From positions 124,001 through 188,000 of the forward strand of contig JAVBWI010000002.1 in assembly GCA_036677445.1 (NCBI GenBank): a stretch of 64,000 nucleotides of DNA, in the 5' to 3' direction. Shown here one piece after another: positions 34,714 to 42,073 of the stretch (position 1 is the stretch's first letter; the number at the start of each line of letters is the position of its first letter). The translations under genes and the position numbers were made by a program. The notes beneath the pieces are model-generated. The model was not told where the DNA came from. It saw only the letters and a list, made by a program, of their open reading frames with translations, and did no database searches. The DNA comes from JAVBWI01 sp036677445 (lineage in GTDB: Bacteria; Bacillota; Clostridia; Christensenellales; CAG-138).

Positions 34714-36348
34714 ATGAGGAAGGATCTGTTTAAAACACTGTTTTCCCGCATGCTGGTGACATACCTGACCGTTATCCTGTGCCTGCTGATGCTGATGGGG
34801 ATAACGGTTTCGAGTATGTTTCGCAACCAGTATATTCAGGAAGAGGAACAGTCCCTCCGCCGTGAAACCGATAAAATCAACACCATACTCATCGAAAAAT
34901 ATGTCTATGAGGAAAAAAGGCGTGTCGCGAGAGACGAGCTGCTCACCGTAGCCCGTAAATACGACGCGCTGATACAGGTGACCGATACGCAGGGCAATAT
35001 CACTGCCTTTTACGACGAAGTGGAGTCCGAAGAAAAGTGGGGCGTGCTGGCCGATGCTTCCAAGCTGGAGACGGAGGAAGAACCCAAGCGCCTGAGCCTG
35101 CCGGGGCTGGATGTGTGGCCAGAGAGCGGTACGGTGCAGCTTACGGACGGACGGCAGAAAAAATGGAGCCTGCAAAGCCAGGATGCGGCGCTTTTAACCG
35201 AACAGGGGACTCTATTAAACAATCTGTTTGCGAGTCTTACGGATATGCCCACGCTGACACTGGTACGCGCCGTCATCAATAACGGCGCGCCGGACGGCGC
35301 GATATTGATGCATTTGGACATGAGCGCGGTCAATGCCTCCATCATGCAGGTGTATCTGGACGTGCTGCTTACGGGGCTGATGGCCGTCGCCGCTGCTGTG
35401 CTGACGGTGTATTACCTTACTACCCGCATCACCAAGCCCATTACGGATATGAACAGCATTGTGCAGCGCTATTCCAAGGGCGCATTCGATCTGCGGCTGG
35501 ATGATTCCGGCGCGGATGAGGTTGCCCAGCTCGCCAAGACATTCAACATCATGGCGGGCGAGCTCAATAATTTGGAGCAGACGCGCCGCAGCTTCGTCGC
35601 CAACGTCAGCCACGAGCTGCGCTCGCCGCTGACCTCCATCAGCGGGTTTCTGGAAGCGATACAGGACGGCACCATCCCCAAAGAGAAGCAGGGGGAGTAT
35701 CTGGGGCTGGTCATCGAGGAAACGCGCCGTATGACCGGCATGGTCAACAACCTGCTGGATCTTGCGCGGATGGAAAGCGGGCAGGTGCCGCTCAAGATGA
35801 CCCAGTTTGATATCAACGAGCTGGCGCTGCGTACGCTTATTACATTTGAAGCGCGTATCAATCAGAAAAAACTGGAGGTCGAGCTGGATCTTCACAAGCC
35901 GAACTGTTTCGTAGAGGCGGATGCCGACCAGATCGCGCAGGTGCTGCGCAACCTCATTGACAATGCGATTAAGTTTTCCCCCGCAGGCAAGCGGCTGATG
36001 ATACAGACCACGCTTTCGGACCGCCGTACCGCCGTAGTATCCGTACAGGATTTCGGCTGCGGTATCCCCAAAGAAGATGTGCCGCACGTTTTTGAACGCT
36101 TCTTTAAGGCCGAAAAAGCGCATACGCCGTCCGCGCAGAGCGGTACGGGACTCGGATTGTCCATTGTGCGATTCATCATCGACCAGCATGGGCAGGATAT
36201 ATGGGTAGAGAGTACTCCCGGGGAAGGCACCCGGTTCACATTTACGCTCAGGCACGTGCAGGAAGCGCGCCGCCGCGGCGAGGCAAGAACGGAAGGCCCG
36301 CACAGGGAAATCGAAGGAGATCGGCATGAATTACGAGAACTATTATGA
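34714..36348 (+). CDS. Sensor histidine kinase
   Basis: A membrane kinase of about 544 residues. One membrane helix (LVTYLTVILCLLMLMGITV), an extracytoplasmic sensor of about 170 residues, a second helix (VLLTGLMAVAAAVLTVYYL), HAMP, the phospho-acceptor His near residue 300 in FVANVSHELRSPLTSISGFLE, and an ATPase domain with LRNLIDNAIKFSPAG, DFGCGIPKED and GTGLGLSIV. A GTG at 34711 directly precedes the ATG and may also be used. The gene overlaps the HtrA gene by 23 bases, which couples sensor and protease. Confidence 0.96.
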   Translation: MRKDLFKTLFSRMLVTYLTVILCLLMLMGITVSSMFRNQYIQEEEQSLRRETDKINTILIEKYVYEEKRRVARDELLTVARKYDALIQVTDTQGNITAFYDEVESEEKWGVLADASKLETEEEPKRLSLPGLDVWPESGTVQLTDGRQKKWSLQSQDAALLTEQGTLLNNLFASLTDMPTLTLVRAVINNGAPDGAILMHLDMSAVNASIMQVYLDVLLTGLMAVAAAVLTVYYLTTRITKPITDMNSIVQRYSKGAFDLRLDDSGADEVAQLAKTFNIMAGELNNLEQTRRSFVANVSHELRSPLTSISGFLEAIQDGTIPKEKQGEYLGLVIEETRRMTGMVNNLLDLARMESGQVPLKMTQFDINELALRTLITFEARINQKKLEVELDLHKPNCFVEADADQIAQVLRNLIDNAIKFSPAGKRLMIQTTLSDRRTAVVSVQDFGCGIPKEDVPHVFERFFKAEKAHTPSAQSGTGLGLSIVRFIIDQHGQDIWVESTPGEGTRFTFTLRHVQEARRRGEARTEGPHREIEGDRHELRELL

Positions 36349-37588
36349 GAACATGAACAATGATTTCGACCCTAAGCCCCCGCGCCGCGCCGGCCGTATC
36401 ATACTGCTGTTTATTGCGACGGCATTGGTGCTGCTGGTGATCGGCATGCTGCTGGCCGGGCTTATACAGTCCGCGCAGCAGCCGTGGCAGCCCGTGCTGC
36501 CCGAGCGGCCTATAAAGACGGAGCAGCCCGCGGGCACGACGCAGCCGGCGCCTACGCCAAGGCCTACCGAACGCCCGATGGTGGATCTTGACGGCGTGGC
36601 GCCCATGCTGCCCGCGCAAGGCAACCCCATACCGGATATTGTGGACGCCGTGGCGCCGAGCGTGGTGGGCGTTTTGAACTATAGCGACTCCGTGTTCGAC
36701 GTCAGTACCGAGCAGGGCATGGGCAGCGGTTTTATTATCTCTTCCGAAGGATATGTGCTTACCAACGCGCATGTGGTGGAGGGCGCTCTCGGGCTCGCCG
36801 TCACGCTTGCGGATGGTACGGAGTTGGAGGCGGCGCTGGTCGGTGTGGATGAGGTATCCGATGTGGCGGTGCTCAAGGTGGATTACGCGGGGCTAAAATC
36901 GCTTAAGCTGGGCAATTCGGATAATATTCGCGTTGGCGATTATGTCGTGGCGGTGGGCAACCCGTTGGGCAGAGGGCTGGAGGGTACCGTGACCATGGGC
37001 ATTATCAGCGCGCGCTCGCGCACCATCACCATCGACGATCATACCAACACCTACATCCAGACGGATGCCGCCATCAATGTCGGCAACAGCGGCGGCCCGC
37101 TGCTCAACATGTTCGGCGAGGTCATCGGCATCAACACCGCGAAAACCATCAATGCCGGTTATGACGCGTACGGCGCTGTGATCAGCGCCGAGGGCCTGGG
37201 CTTTGCGCTGCCCATCAACGACGTGCGGCAGATCGTCGAGCACCTCATCACCAAGGGCTATGTCGAACGCGCGGCGCTCGGCGTGCACATTGCCACGCTG
37301 GCAGGGGCCGAGATGGATGAAATGGGCCTGCAAAACGGCGTGCTGGTGGTAAGCGTGGTGCATGGCGGGCCGGCGGACCTTGCGGGGCTGGTGCCCGGCG
37401 ATGTGATCCTTACCTGCGACGGCATTCGCATTGAAAAGCAAGATCAGCTTGCCGAATATGTCAATGGGCGGCTCATCGGCTCTAAGATCGAACTCGTCGT
37501 TTGGCGCGACGGGCAGGAACAGACGATAACGGTTGATCTTGTGGACATGAGTACGCTGGATTATGAAGACATCGACACGCTGGAATAG
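36326..37588 (+). CDS. Membrane-anchored HtrA/DegP-like serine protease
   Basis: A 420-residue S1C protease outside the membrane. A short cytoplasmic N-terminus is followed by one membrane helix (IILLFIATALVLLVIGMLLAG), a Pro/Thr-rich linker, the trypsin-like domain with catalytic His149 (LTNAHVV), Asp179 (EVSDVAVLKVD) and Ser255 (NVGNSGGPLL), and one C-terminal PDZ domain (GLVPGDVILTCDGIRIEKQD). AAGGAGAT lies upstream inside the kinase gene. It probably degrades misfolded envelope proteins under control of the preceding two-component system. Confidence 0.96.
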   Translation: MNYENYYENMNNDFDPKPPRRAGRIILLFIATALVLLVIGMLLAGLIQSAQQPWQPVLPERPIKTEQPAGTTQPAPTPRPTERPMVDLDGVAPMLPAQGNPIPDIVDAVAPSVVGVLNYSDSVFDVSTEQGMGSGFIISSEGYVLTNAHVVEGALGLAVTLADGTELEAALVGVDEVSDVAVLKVDYAGLKSLKLGNSDNIRVGDYVVAVGNPLGRGLEGTVTMGIISARSRTITIDDHTNTYIQTDAAINVGNSGGPLLNMFGEVIGINTAKTINAGYDAYGAVISAEGLGFALPINDVRQIVEHLITKGYVERAALGVHIATLAGAEMDEMGLQNGVLVVSVVHGGPADLAGLVPGDVILTCDGIRIEKQDQLAEYVNGRLIGSKIELVVWRDGQEQTITVDLVDMSTLDYEDIDTLE

Positions 37589-37644
37589 CATGCAGAATAT
37601 GGCAACGCGATAGCCTTGCCGCATCCTGCGGATGGTATAACTTC

Positions 37645-37670
37645 AACCCGCGCAAATTTTGCGCGGGTTT
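37645..37670 (+). terminator. Terminator after htrA, left copy of a duplicated palindrome
   Basis: AACCCGCGCAAA directly joined to TTTTGCGCGGGTTT, a nearly perfect palindrome with a short T end. The same 25-base sequence recurs at 37847-37871 on the far side of repeat copy B. Confidence 0.7.
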
Positions 37671-37682
37671 AGCATATCGGCC

Positions 37683-37845
37683 AACCCTCTATGGGGGTGT
37701 AGGGGAGTAGCATAGCATACCCCCTACATTTAATCCAATTTGACGACATGTGCGTCAAATTGGCGGAAAAAATGCCGCTAATGAGCGGCATTTTAACCCG
37801 CAGAAGACCCATCGGCAAAGTCCGTAGGACTTTGCCGATGGGTCT
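37683..37845 (+). repeat. Dispersed structured repeat, copy B
   Basis: The second copy of the element at 1859-2010. The stems are TGTAGGGG/CCCCTACA, CCAATTTGA/TCAAATTGG, AAATGCCGCT/AGCGGCATTT, and AGACCCATCGGCAAAGTCC/GGACTTTGCCGATGGGTCT with a GTA loop. The conserved unpaired segments CATGTGCG and CAAAGTCCG..GGACTTTG are shared with copy A, while paired positions differ in a compensated way. It is flanked by duplicated copies of the htrA terminator palindrome. Confidence 0.8.
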
Positions 37846-37846
37846 G

Positions 37847-37872
37847 AACCCGCGCAAATTTTGCGCGGGTTA
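37847..37872 (+). terminator. Duplicated terminator palindrome, right copy
   Basis: Identical over 25 bases to 37645-37669 (AACCCGCGCAAA joined to TTTTGCGCGGGTT). The exact duplication around repeat copy B suggests that insertion of the element copied the terminator. Confidence 0.65.
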
Positions 37873-37899
37873 TTTATGCAATGATACATATAAACCGAT

Positions 37900-37928
37900 T
37901 TGGCAACATTCGCTCCTTGGGATAATAA
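37900..37928 (+). promoter_or_regulatory. Promoter of the 35-residue ORF
   Basis: TTGGCA at 37900-37905 and TAATAA at 37923-37928 with a 17-base spacer, some 35 bases before the start codon. Confidence 0.5.
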
Positions 37929-37962
37929 TATAGTATATATCCCGTAGTTAGGAGGTGAAATT

Positions 37963-38070
37963 GTGTCAAGAGGTATTTGGAGAGGCTCCGGGTTCGGCCC
38001 CAGGCCGTTTCTAAGAAACCCCTGCAGAAGGGGCTGCCGTATCAGGCCTGGCATTTGGTGGGGCTTCTAA
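37963..38070 (+). CDS. Small Arg/Gly/Pro/Trp-rich protein of 35 residues
   Basis: A tiny reading frame starting GTG, six bases after a perfect AGGAGGTG ribosome binding site, and ending TAA at 38070. The protein begins MSRGIWRGSGFGPRPF, contains two cysteines (PCRRGC) and ends RIRPGIWWGF. It is strongly basic, with eight Arg, eight Gly and three Trp. A promoter lies upstream and a ten-bp terminator hairpin follows. I do not recognise the family. Very short basic Gly/Arg/Phe-rich proteins occur in many Firmicutes without assigned function; a nucleic-acid or membrane-binding peptide is possible. Confidence 0.6.
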   Translation: MSRGIWRGSGFGPRPFLRNPCRRGCRIRPGIWWGF

Positions 38071-38103
38071 CGAAAGCCTGCAGCAGAACACCTAGAATTA
38101 TGA

Positions 38104-38127
38104 GGGGCGCACCTACCGGTGCGCCCC
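38104..38127. terminator. Bidirectional hairpin between the small ORF and the DUF1622 gene
   Basis: GGGGCGCACC (38104-38113), loop TACC, GGTGCGCCCC (38118-38127), a perfect ten-bp stem followed by CTGTTTATA. It can serve the small plus-strand ORF and the minus-strand redox operon. Confidence 0.7.
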
Positions 38128-38151
38128 CTGTTTATATACAGCATATATTGT

Positions 38152-38472
38152 TTACACAAGCCGGGCCTCCTCGTTCTTGATCTCCCAATGGATGAGAAAT
38201 GTCAGAAGCCCGCGTAGAACAATGATCGCGCCCAAGATGGCCAGCTCGCTCCATTCCCGTACTATTACGGTACGAAGCACCTCGCCGCCCAGCTTGAATT
38301 CCAGCGCAAGCGCAATACCCTGCGCCAGCTTCAGCCGCACATGCGCATCGCGGCGGAACAGGCGAATGATGCTTTGCACCGCCGTCACCATGATAATTCC
38401 CACGCCGGCGCACTCAAGCAGTACGATGCCATACTGCACGATGATGTTGAAAATATGCTCGACAGTTTCCAT
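38152..38472 (-). CDS. DUF1622 family membrane protein
   Basis: A 106-residue integral membrane protein. An N-terminal helix (YGIVLLECAGVGIIMVTAVQSII), the conserved block RLKLAQGIALALEFKLGGEVLRTVIVREWSE split by two short hydrophobic parts, and a last helix (LAILGAIIVLRGLLTFLI) match the DUF1622/YccF-type small membrane family. Function unknown. ATG 38472 has GGAGG eleven bases upstream. It begins only four bases after the FMN-binding gene ends, so the two are co-transcribed and may form a membrane complex. Confidence 0.8.
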   Translation of the reverse strand: METVEHIFNIIVQYGIVLLECAGVGIIMVTAVQSIIRLFRRDAHVRLKLAQGIALALEFKLGGEVLRTVIVREWSELAILGAIIVLRGLLTFLIHWEIKNEEARLV

Positions 38473-38476
38473 ACGC

Positions 38477-39835
38477 TTACAGTCCTCCGAAAATAGTGAG
38501 AGCTTTATTGACGGCGGTGACCACGGCGGTGGAACTGATCGTAGCGCCGGTAACGGCATCGACATTTTCACCAATCTTCAATGTGCCGGATTTTCCCACG
38601 AACTGCGCCTGAAACGCATCTTCCAGCACGCGTTCGCCAAGGCCGGGCGTTTCGGAAAAGCCTTTGCCGCCGATTTCAATGCCCGCGATGGTACCGTCTG
38701 CAAGTATTCCGGCTTTTACCTCAATGGGGCCGCCATAGCCCTGCGTCGTCACCTGTATAATGCTGCCCTGGTCGGCCGTCCAAAGCGCATCGGCGCCTTC
38801 GGGCGCGCTTTGTTCCTGCACGTTGGTTGCGCCGGGAAGCAGCTTGTCATAAGGGGATGCTTCTCCCGCGGGCGCGGCCTTGCTCGGGTCCAAATACGGC
38901 TGCGCCGCATTTAAAGCCACATTCACGGCGGAGGTCACGGCGGTGGAGCTTACCGTTGCGCCGGAAACGGCATCGATATTTTCGCCGATTTTCAGCTCGC
39001 CCGAAAGGCCGATGAACTGGTTAAGGAAATCGCGGTCCATTACGCGCGCGCCTAACCCGGCCGTTTCCGAGAAGCCTTCCTCATTGATGCGGATGCCGGC
39101 GATGCCACCGCTATGCGCAATGCCGACCTGCACCTGGATTTTGCCGCCGTACCCCTGCTTTGTCACGTATACTACGCAGCCTGCATCGGAAGACCAGATG
39201 GCGTCAACGCCTTCGGAAACGGGCTCCTCCTGCGAGGTGGTAGCACCCGGGAGTATGCCGCCGAACACAAGATCTTCGGGTCCTTCAGGCTCATTACCGC
39301 CAAGAACTTCTCCGGTGATATATTCGGCCGCTTTGTTCACGCCGGAGACAACGGCGCTGGAACTGATGGTCGCGCCGGATACGGCGTTTACATCCTCTTT
39401 GAGCTGAACAGGTGCACTAAGGCCTTTGCTGAACTGGCTGGTGAACGCCGCTTCTTTCGTTTTTGCGCCAAGGCCAGCGGTTTCGGCAAAACCGGAGCCG
39501 CCTACGGAAATGCCCGTGAGTACGCCGTCCATATCCACGCCGACGGTAATCTCAATAGGGCCGCCGTAGCCCTTGACGGTGATCTGCGCGGTATACCCGA
39601 TGGCTTCGCCTCCCGCCATTCCCGCATAGCAATTATCAACAGGGGCGCCTTCGGCCAGTTCCAATTGGTCAAAGGCTTCCGCATCGGGCAATACGCTTTT
39701 GCGTGCCGCATCGGCCGCGGCGAGAGTCTGCTCTTCTATCTTATCGGCTGTGAGCTGGTTTGTATATCCAAGCAGTCCACCGGCTATGAGCGCGACGATA
39801 CACAGTACCGCCCAAGCTGGCAATTTCTTTTTCAT
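38477..39835 (-). CDS. Membrane-anchored protein with three tandem FMN-binding domains
   Basis: A 452-residue extracytoplasmic redox protein. An N-terminal helix (AWAVLCIVALIAGGLLGYT) anchors three FMN_bind domains. Each ends in a flavinylation motif: SGATISS (Thr156), SGATVSS (Thr294), TGATISS (Thr432); the period is exactly 138 residues and the domains are clearly similar (GYGGPIEI/GYGGKIQV/GYGGPIEV; GFAETAGLG/GFSETAGLG/GFSETPGLG). FMN would be attached to the threonines by an ApbE-type transferase, not present here. Related domains in RnfG, NqrC and extracellular electron transfer systems carry electrons. The neighbouring NusG_II and DUF1622 genes are on the same strand. Confidence 0.93.
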   Translation of the reverse strand: MKKKLPAWAVLCIVALIAGGLLGYTNQLTADKIEEQTLAAADAARKSVLPDAEAFDQLELAEGAPVDNCYAGMAGGEAIGYTAQITVKGYGGPIEITVGVDMDGVLTGISVGGSGFAETAGLGAKTKEAAFTSQFSKGLSAPVQLKEDVNAVSGATISSSAVVSGVNKAAEYITGEVLGGNEPEGPEDLVFGGILPGATTSQEEPVSEGVDAIWSSDAGCVVYVTKQGYGGKIQVQVGIAHSGGIAGIRINEEGFSETAGLGARVMDRDFLNQFIGLSGELKIGENIDAVSGATVSSTAVTSAVNVALNAAQPYLDPSKAAPAGEASPYDKLLPGATNVQEQSAPEGADALWTADQGSIIQVTTQGYGGPIEVKAGILADGTIAGIEIGGKGFSETPGLGERVLEDAFQAQFVGKSGTLKIGENVDAVTGATISSTAVVTAVNKALTIFGGL

Positions 39836-40057
39836 GTATAATTCCCCCTTTGATCGTATCGTGATTCATTATATAAGGGCGTCTCAGGGCTTTCGTGCGC
39901 CGTCCGCTCCTATCCGGATTGTTCGTTGCGCTTCGGTCTCTTCGAACACCCTTATCCTTCGCTTTTGTGTGCTGTCAAATTCCCGTAAAGTCTGAATTTT
40001 GCATGCCGTGTTTTGCGCAACACTCATTGCAGCAAGCCGGCAGCTTGCTGCTTGCGC
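39836..40057. other. Intergenic stretch between the FMN-binding and NusG_II genes
   Basis: No gene seen. On the minus strand a TATAAT at 39873-39868 may serve the FMN-binding gene, though the -35 box is poor. A GCAGCAAGC/GCTTGCTGC stem lies at about 40028-40050, just beyond the NusG_II stop, without a T-run. Confidence 0.4.
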
Positions 40058-40438
40058 TTATTCATCTTCCTCTACAACCAGCTCGACAGATACCTGATTG
40101 GGAAGGCAGATGATCCAACTGCCCAAAACACGGGATTTGTAATTGTCCAGCGTCACTTCTCCCTGCTTTATGCAATCCTGATTGGCACAGGTAGCCGAAT
40201 GCATGTGTACGCCGCGCTCCGTGATCGCAACCTCATTGATTTTGCCGCCGCCCTGGTCTACGGTGATGGTCTGTTCTCTGCCAAGGGGAATCCGCTTGTA
40301 GACTTCATTGCCGATATAAATCACAACGGCATTGGGCGACTCCTGTTCCGAAGGTATCCCGGTCAAAACCAATACGACGGCAGCCACGGCCAAAATGATT
40401 CCTATAATGATAATATCTTTTTTTTTCAAACCAAGCAT
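40058..40438 (-). CDS. NusG domain II-containing membrane-anchored protein
   Basis: A 126-residue protein with an N-terminal helix (IIIIGIILAVAAVVLVLTG) and an extracytoplasmic NusG_II domain (VVIYIGNEVYKRIPLG, INEVAITERGVHMHSATCANQDCIKQG, SWIICLPNQVSVELV). The Cys-x4-Cys pair is conserved in this family. NusG_II proteins of this kind are repeatedly encoded beside FMN-binding and ApbE genes and are thought to be part of flavin-based electron transfer outside the membrane. It lies 222 bases upstream of the triple FMN-binding gene on the same strand. Confidence 0.88.
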   Translation of the reverse strand: MLGLKKKDIIIIGIILAVAAVVLVLTGIPSEQESPNAVVIYIGNEVYKRIPLGREQTITVDQGGGKINEVAITERGVHMHSATCANQDCIKQGEVTLDNYKSRVLGSWIICLPNQVSVELVVEEDE

Positions 40439-40630
40439 CCTTTTTGCTTTTTAGCGTCTGTTTTTTGCCGAATACGCACCCTAATGATTATAGCATCTTT
40501 TTGTAAAAAAAACATCGCATTCATTTATAGAATAATATCCAATTCCGGCTTAAAAAATATTGACCGGCGATTGGAATGGCCGGGATATGCCTGCGGCAAA
40601 TGGGCAAAATAGCAACGGAGGTGTGGGCAT

Positions 40631-42073
40631 ATGCAATCTGTGTGGATGAATACGACGGATATTCCCGGTCAGCAAACGCTTGAACGCGATATAAGGACGG
40701 ATGTAGCCGTGATCGGCGGCGGCATGGCGGGCATTTTAACGGCATACCTGCTGCAGGAACGCGGTGTGGATGCCATTGTGCTGGAGGCGGATACCGTAGC
40801 CTGTGGACAAACGAAAAATACTACCGCAAAAATCACTTCCCAGCATGGTCTGATCTACGATAAACTGACAAAACAATTCGGGCGGGAAGGCGCAGAGCAA
40901 TATGCCCGCGCAAACCAGGCGGCGATCGCCGAGTACCGGAGGATCATCACGCAAAACGGCATCGCATGCGACTTTGAAAGCTGCCCGGCCTATGTGTATT
41001 CCACAGCGGAAAAGGATCCGCTCGAAAAGGAAGCGAAGGCGGCCGCTGCGCTCGGGTTGCCTGCAAGCTATACCACTGCCGTCAAACTTCCTTTTCCGGT
41101 CGCGGGCGCGGTACGGTTCGAAAATCAGGCGCATTTTCATCCGCTGCACTTTCTCAGGGCGTTGCTGGACAAGCTGACGATTTACGAGCATACGCCGGTG
41201 CGGTCGGTGGAAGAAAACAACATTATAACAGACAAGCATACCGTGCATGCGCGGCACATTGTATTCGCATGCCATTATCCCTTCCTCAATGTGCCGGGAT
41301 ACTACTTTATGCGGATGCATCAGGAGCGCTCCTATGTGATTGCCCTCTCCGGTGCGATGCAGCTTGACGGCATGTATATCAGCATGGATGATGTCGGGTA
41401 CTCCTTCCGTAATTATAAGAACCTCCTGTTTCTGGGCGGAGGAAACCACCGGACGGGGGAAAACAGCGCGGGGGGAAAGTATGAGGAACTGCGCAATGCC
41501 GCAAACAAATTTTTCCCCGGCTGCAGGGAGACCGCATATTGGTCCGCGCAGGATTGTATGTCCCACGACGGCGTGCCGTATATCGGGCAGTATTCCAACA
41601 ATACGCCCAACTGGTATGTGGCGACCGGTTTTAAAAAATGGGGCATGACATCTTCCATGGTGGCGGCGACCCTGCTCAGCGACGCGATTTGCGGCATCGG
41701 CAACCCAAACGCGGGGATATTCTCGCCGCAACGGTATGTACCCGCGGTTTCCGTACCAGAATTTTTCAAGGACGGCGCACAGGCGGTAAAGGGTCTCTTT
41801 CGTGAGAACCTTTCCATCCCGCAGGCCACGATAGACGAGCTGCCCCGCGGACATGGCGGCGTGGTGGAAACAGAAGATGGGGATAAGGTCGGCGTATATA
41901 AGGATGAAACGGGCGGCGTCCATATGGTGGACACAAAATGCCCGCATATGGGCTGCCAGCTTGCATGGAATCCTGATGAAAAGAGCTGGGATTGTCCTTG
42001 CCACGGGTCGCGGTTCGATTATACGGGCAAATGGCTCAACGGCCCCGCGCAGAAGGATATCGTGCTTGCGTAG
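40631..42073 (+). CDS. FAD-dependent oxidoreductase with C-terminal Rieske domain
   Basis: A 480-residue fusion. The N-terminal DAO-type flavoprotein part has the dinucleotide motif VAVIGGGMAGILTAYLLQERG and the C-terminal FAD segment YVATGFKKWGMTSSMVAA. The Rieske domain holds the 2Fe-2S ligands Cys437 and His439 (CPHMGC) and Cys455 and His458 (CPCHGS). Such proteins pass electrons between an organic substrate and the cluster; the substrate is unknown. ACGGAGGTG precedes the ATG. The next gene starts inside its last codons. Confidence 0.95.
   Translation: MQSVWMNTTDIPGQQTLERDIRTDVAVIGGGMAGILTAYLLQERGVDAIVLEADTVACGQTKNTTAKITSQHGLIYDKLTKQFGREGAEQYARANQAAIAEYRRIITQNGIACDFESCPAYVYSTAEKDPLEKEAKAAAALGLPASYTTAVKLPFPVAGAVRFENQAHFHPLHFLRALLDKLTIYEHTPVRSVEENNIITDKHTVHARHIVFACHYPFLNVPGYYFMRMHQERSYVIALSGAMQLDGMYISMDDVGYSFRNYKNLLFLGGGNHRTGENSAGGKYEELRNAANKFFPGCRETAYWSAQDCMSHDGVPYIGQYSNNTPNWYVATGFKKWGMTSSMVAATLLSDAICGIGNPNAGIFSPQRYVPAVSVPEFFKDGAQAVKGLFRENLSIPQATIDELPRGHGGVVETEDGDKVGVYKDETGGVHMVDTKCPHMGCQLAWNPDEKSWDCPCHGSRFDYTGKWLNGPAQKDIVLA

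Noticed and set aside
33877..35175. Minus-strand frame of 432 codons opposite the response regulator and kinase
   Set aside because: Shadow frame without family pattern or ribosome binding site, opposite well-defined genes.
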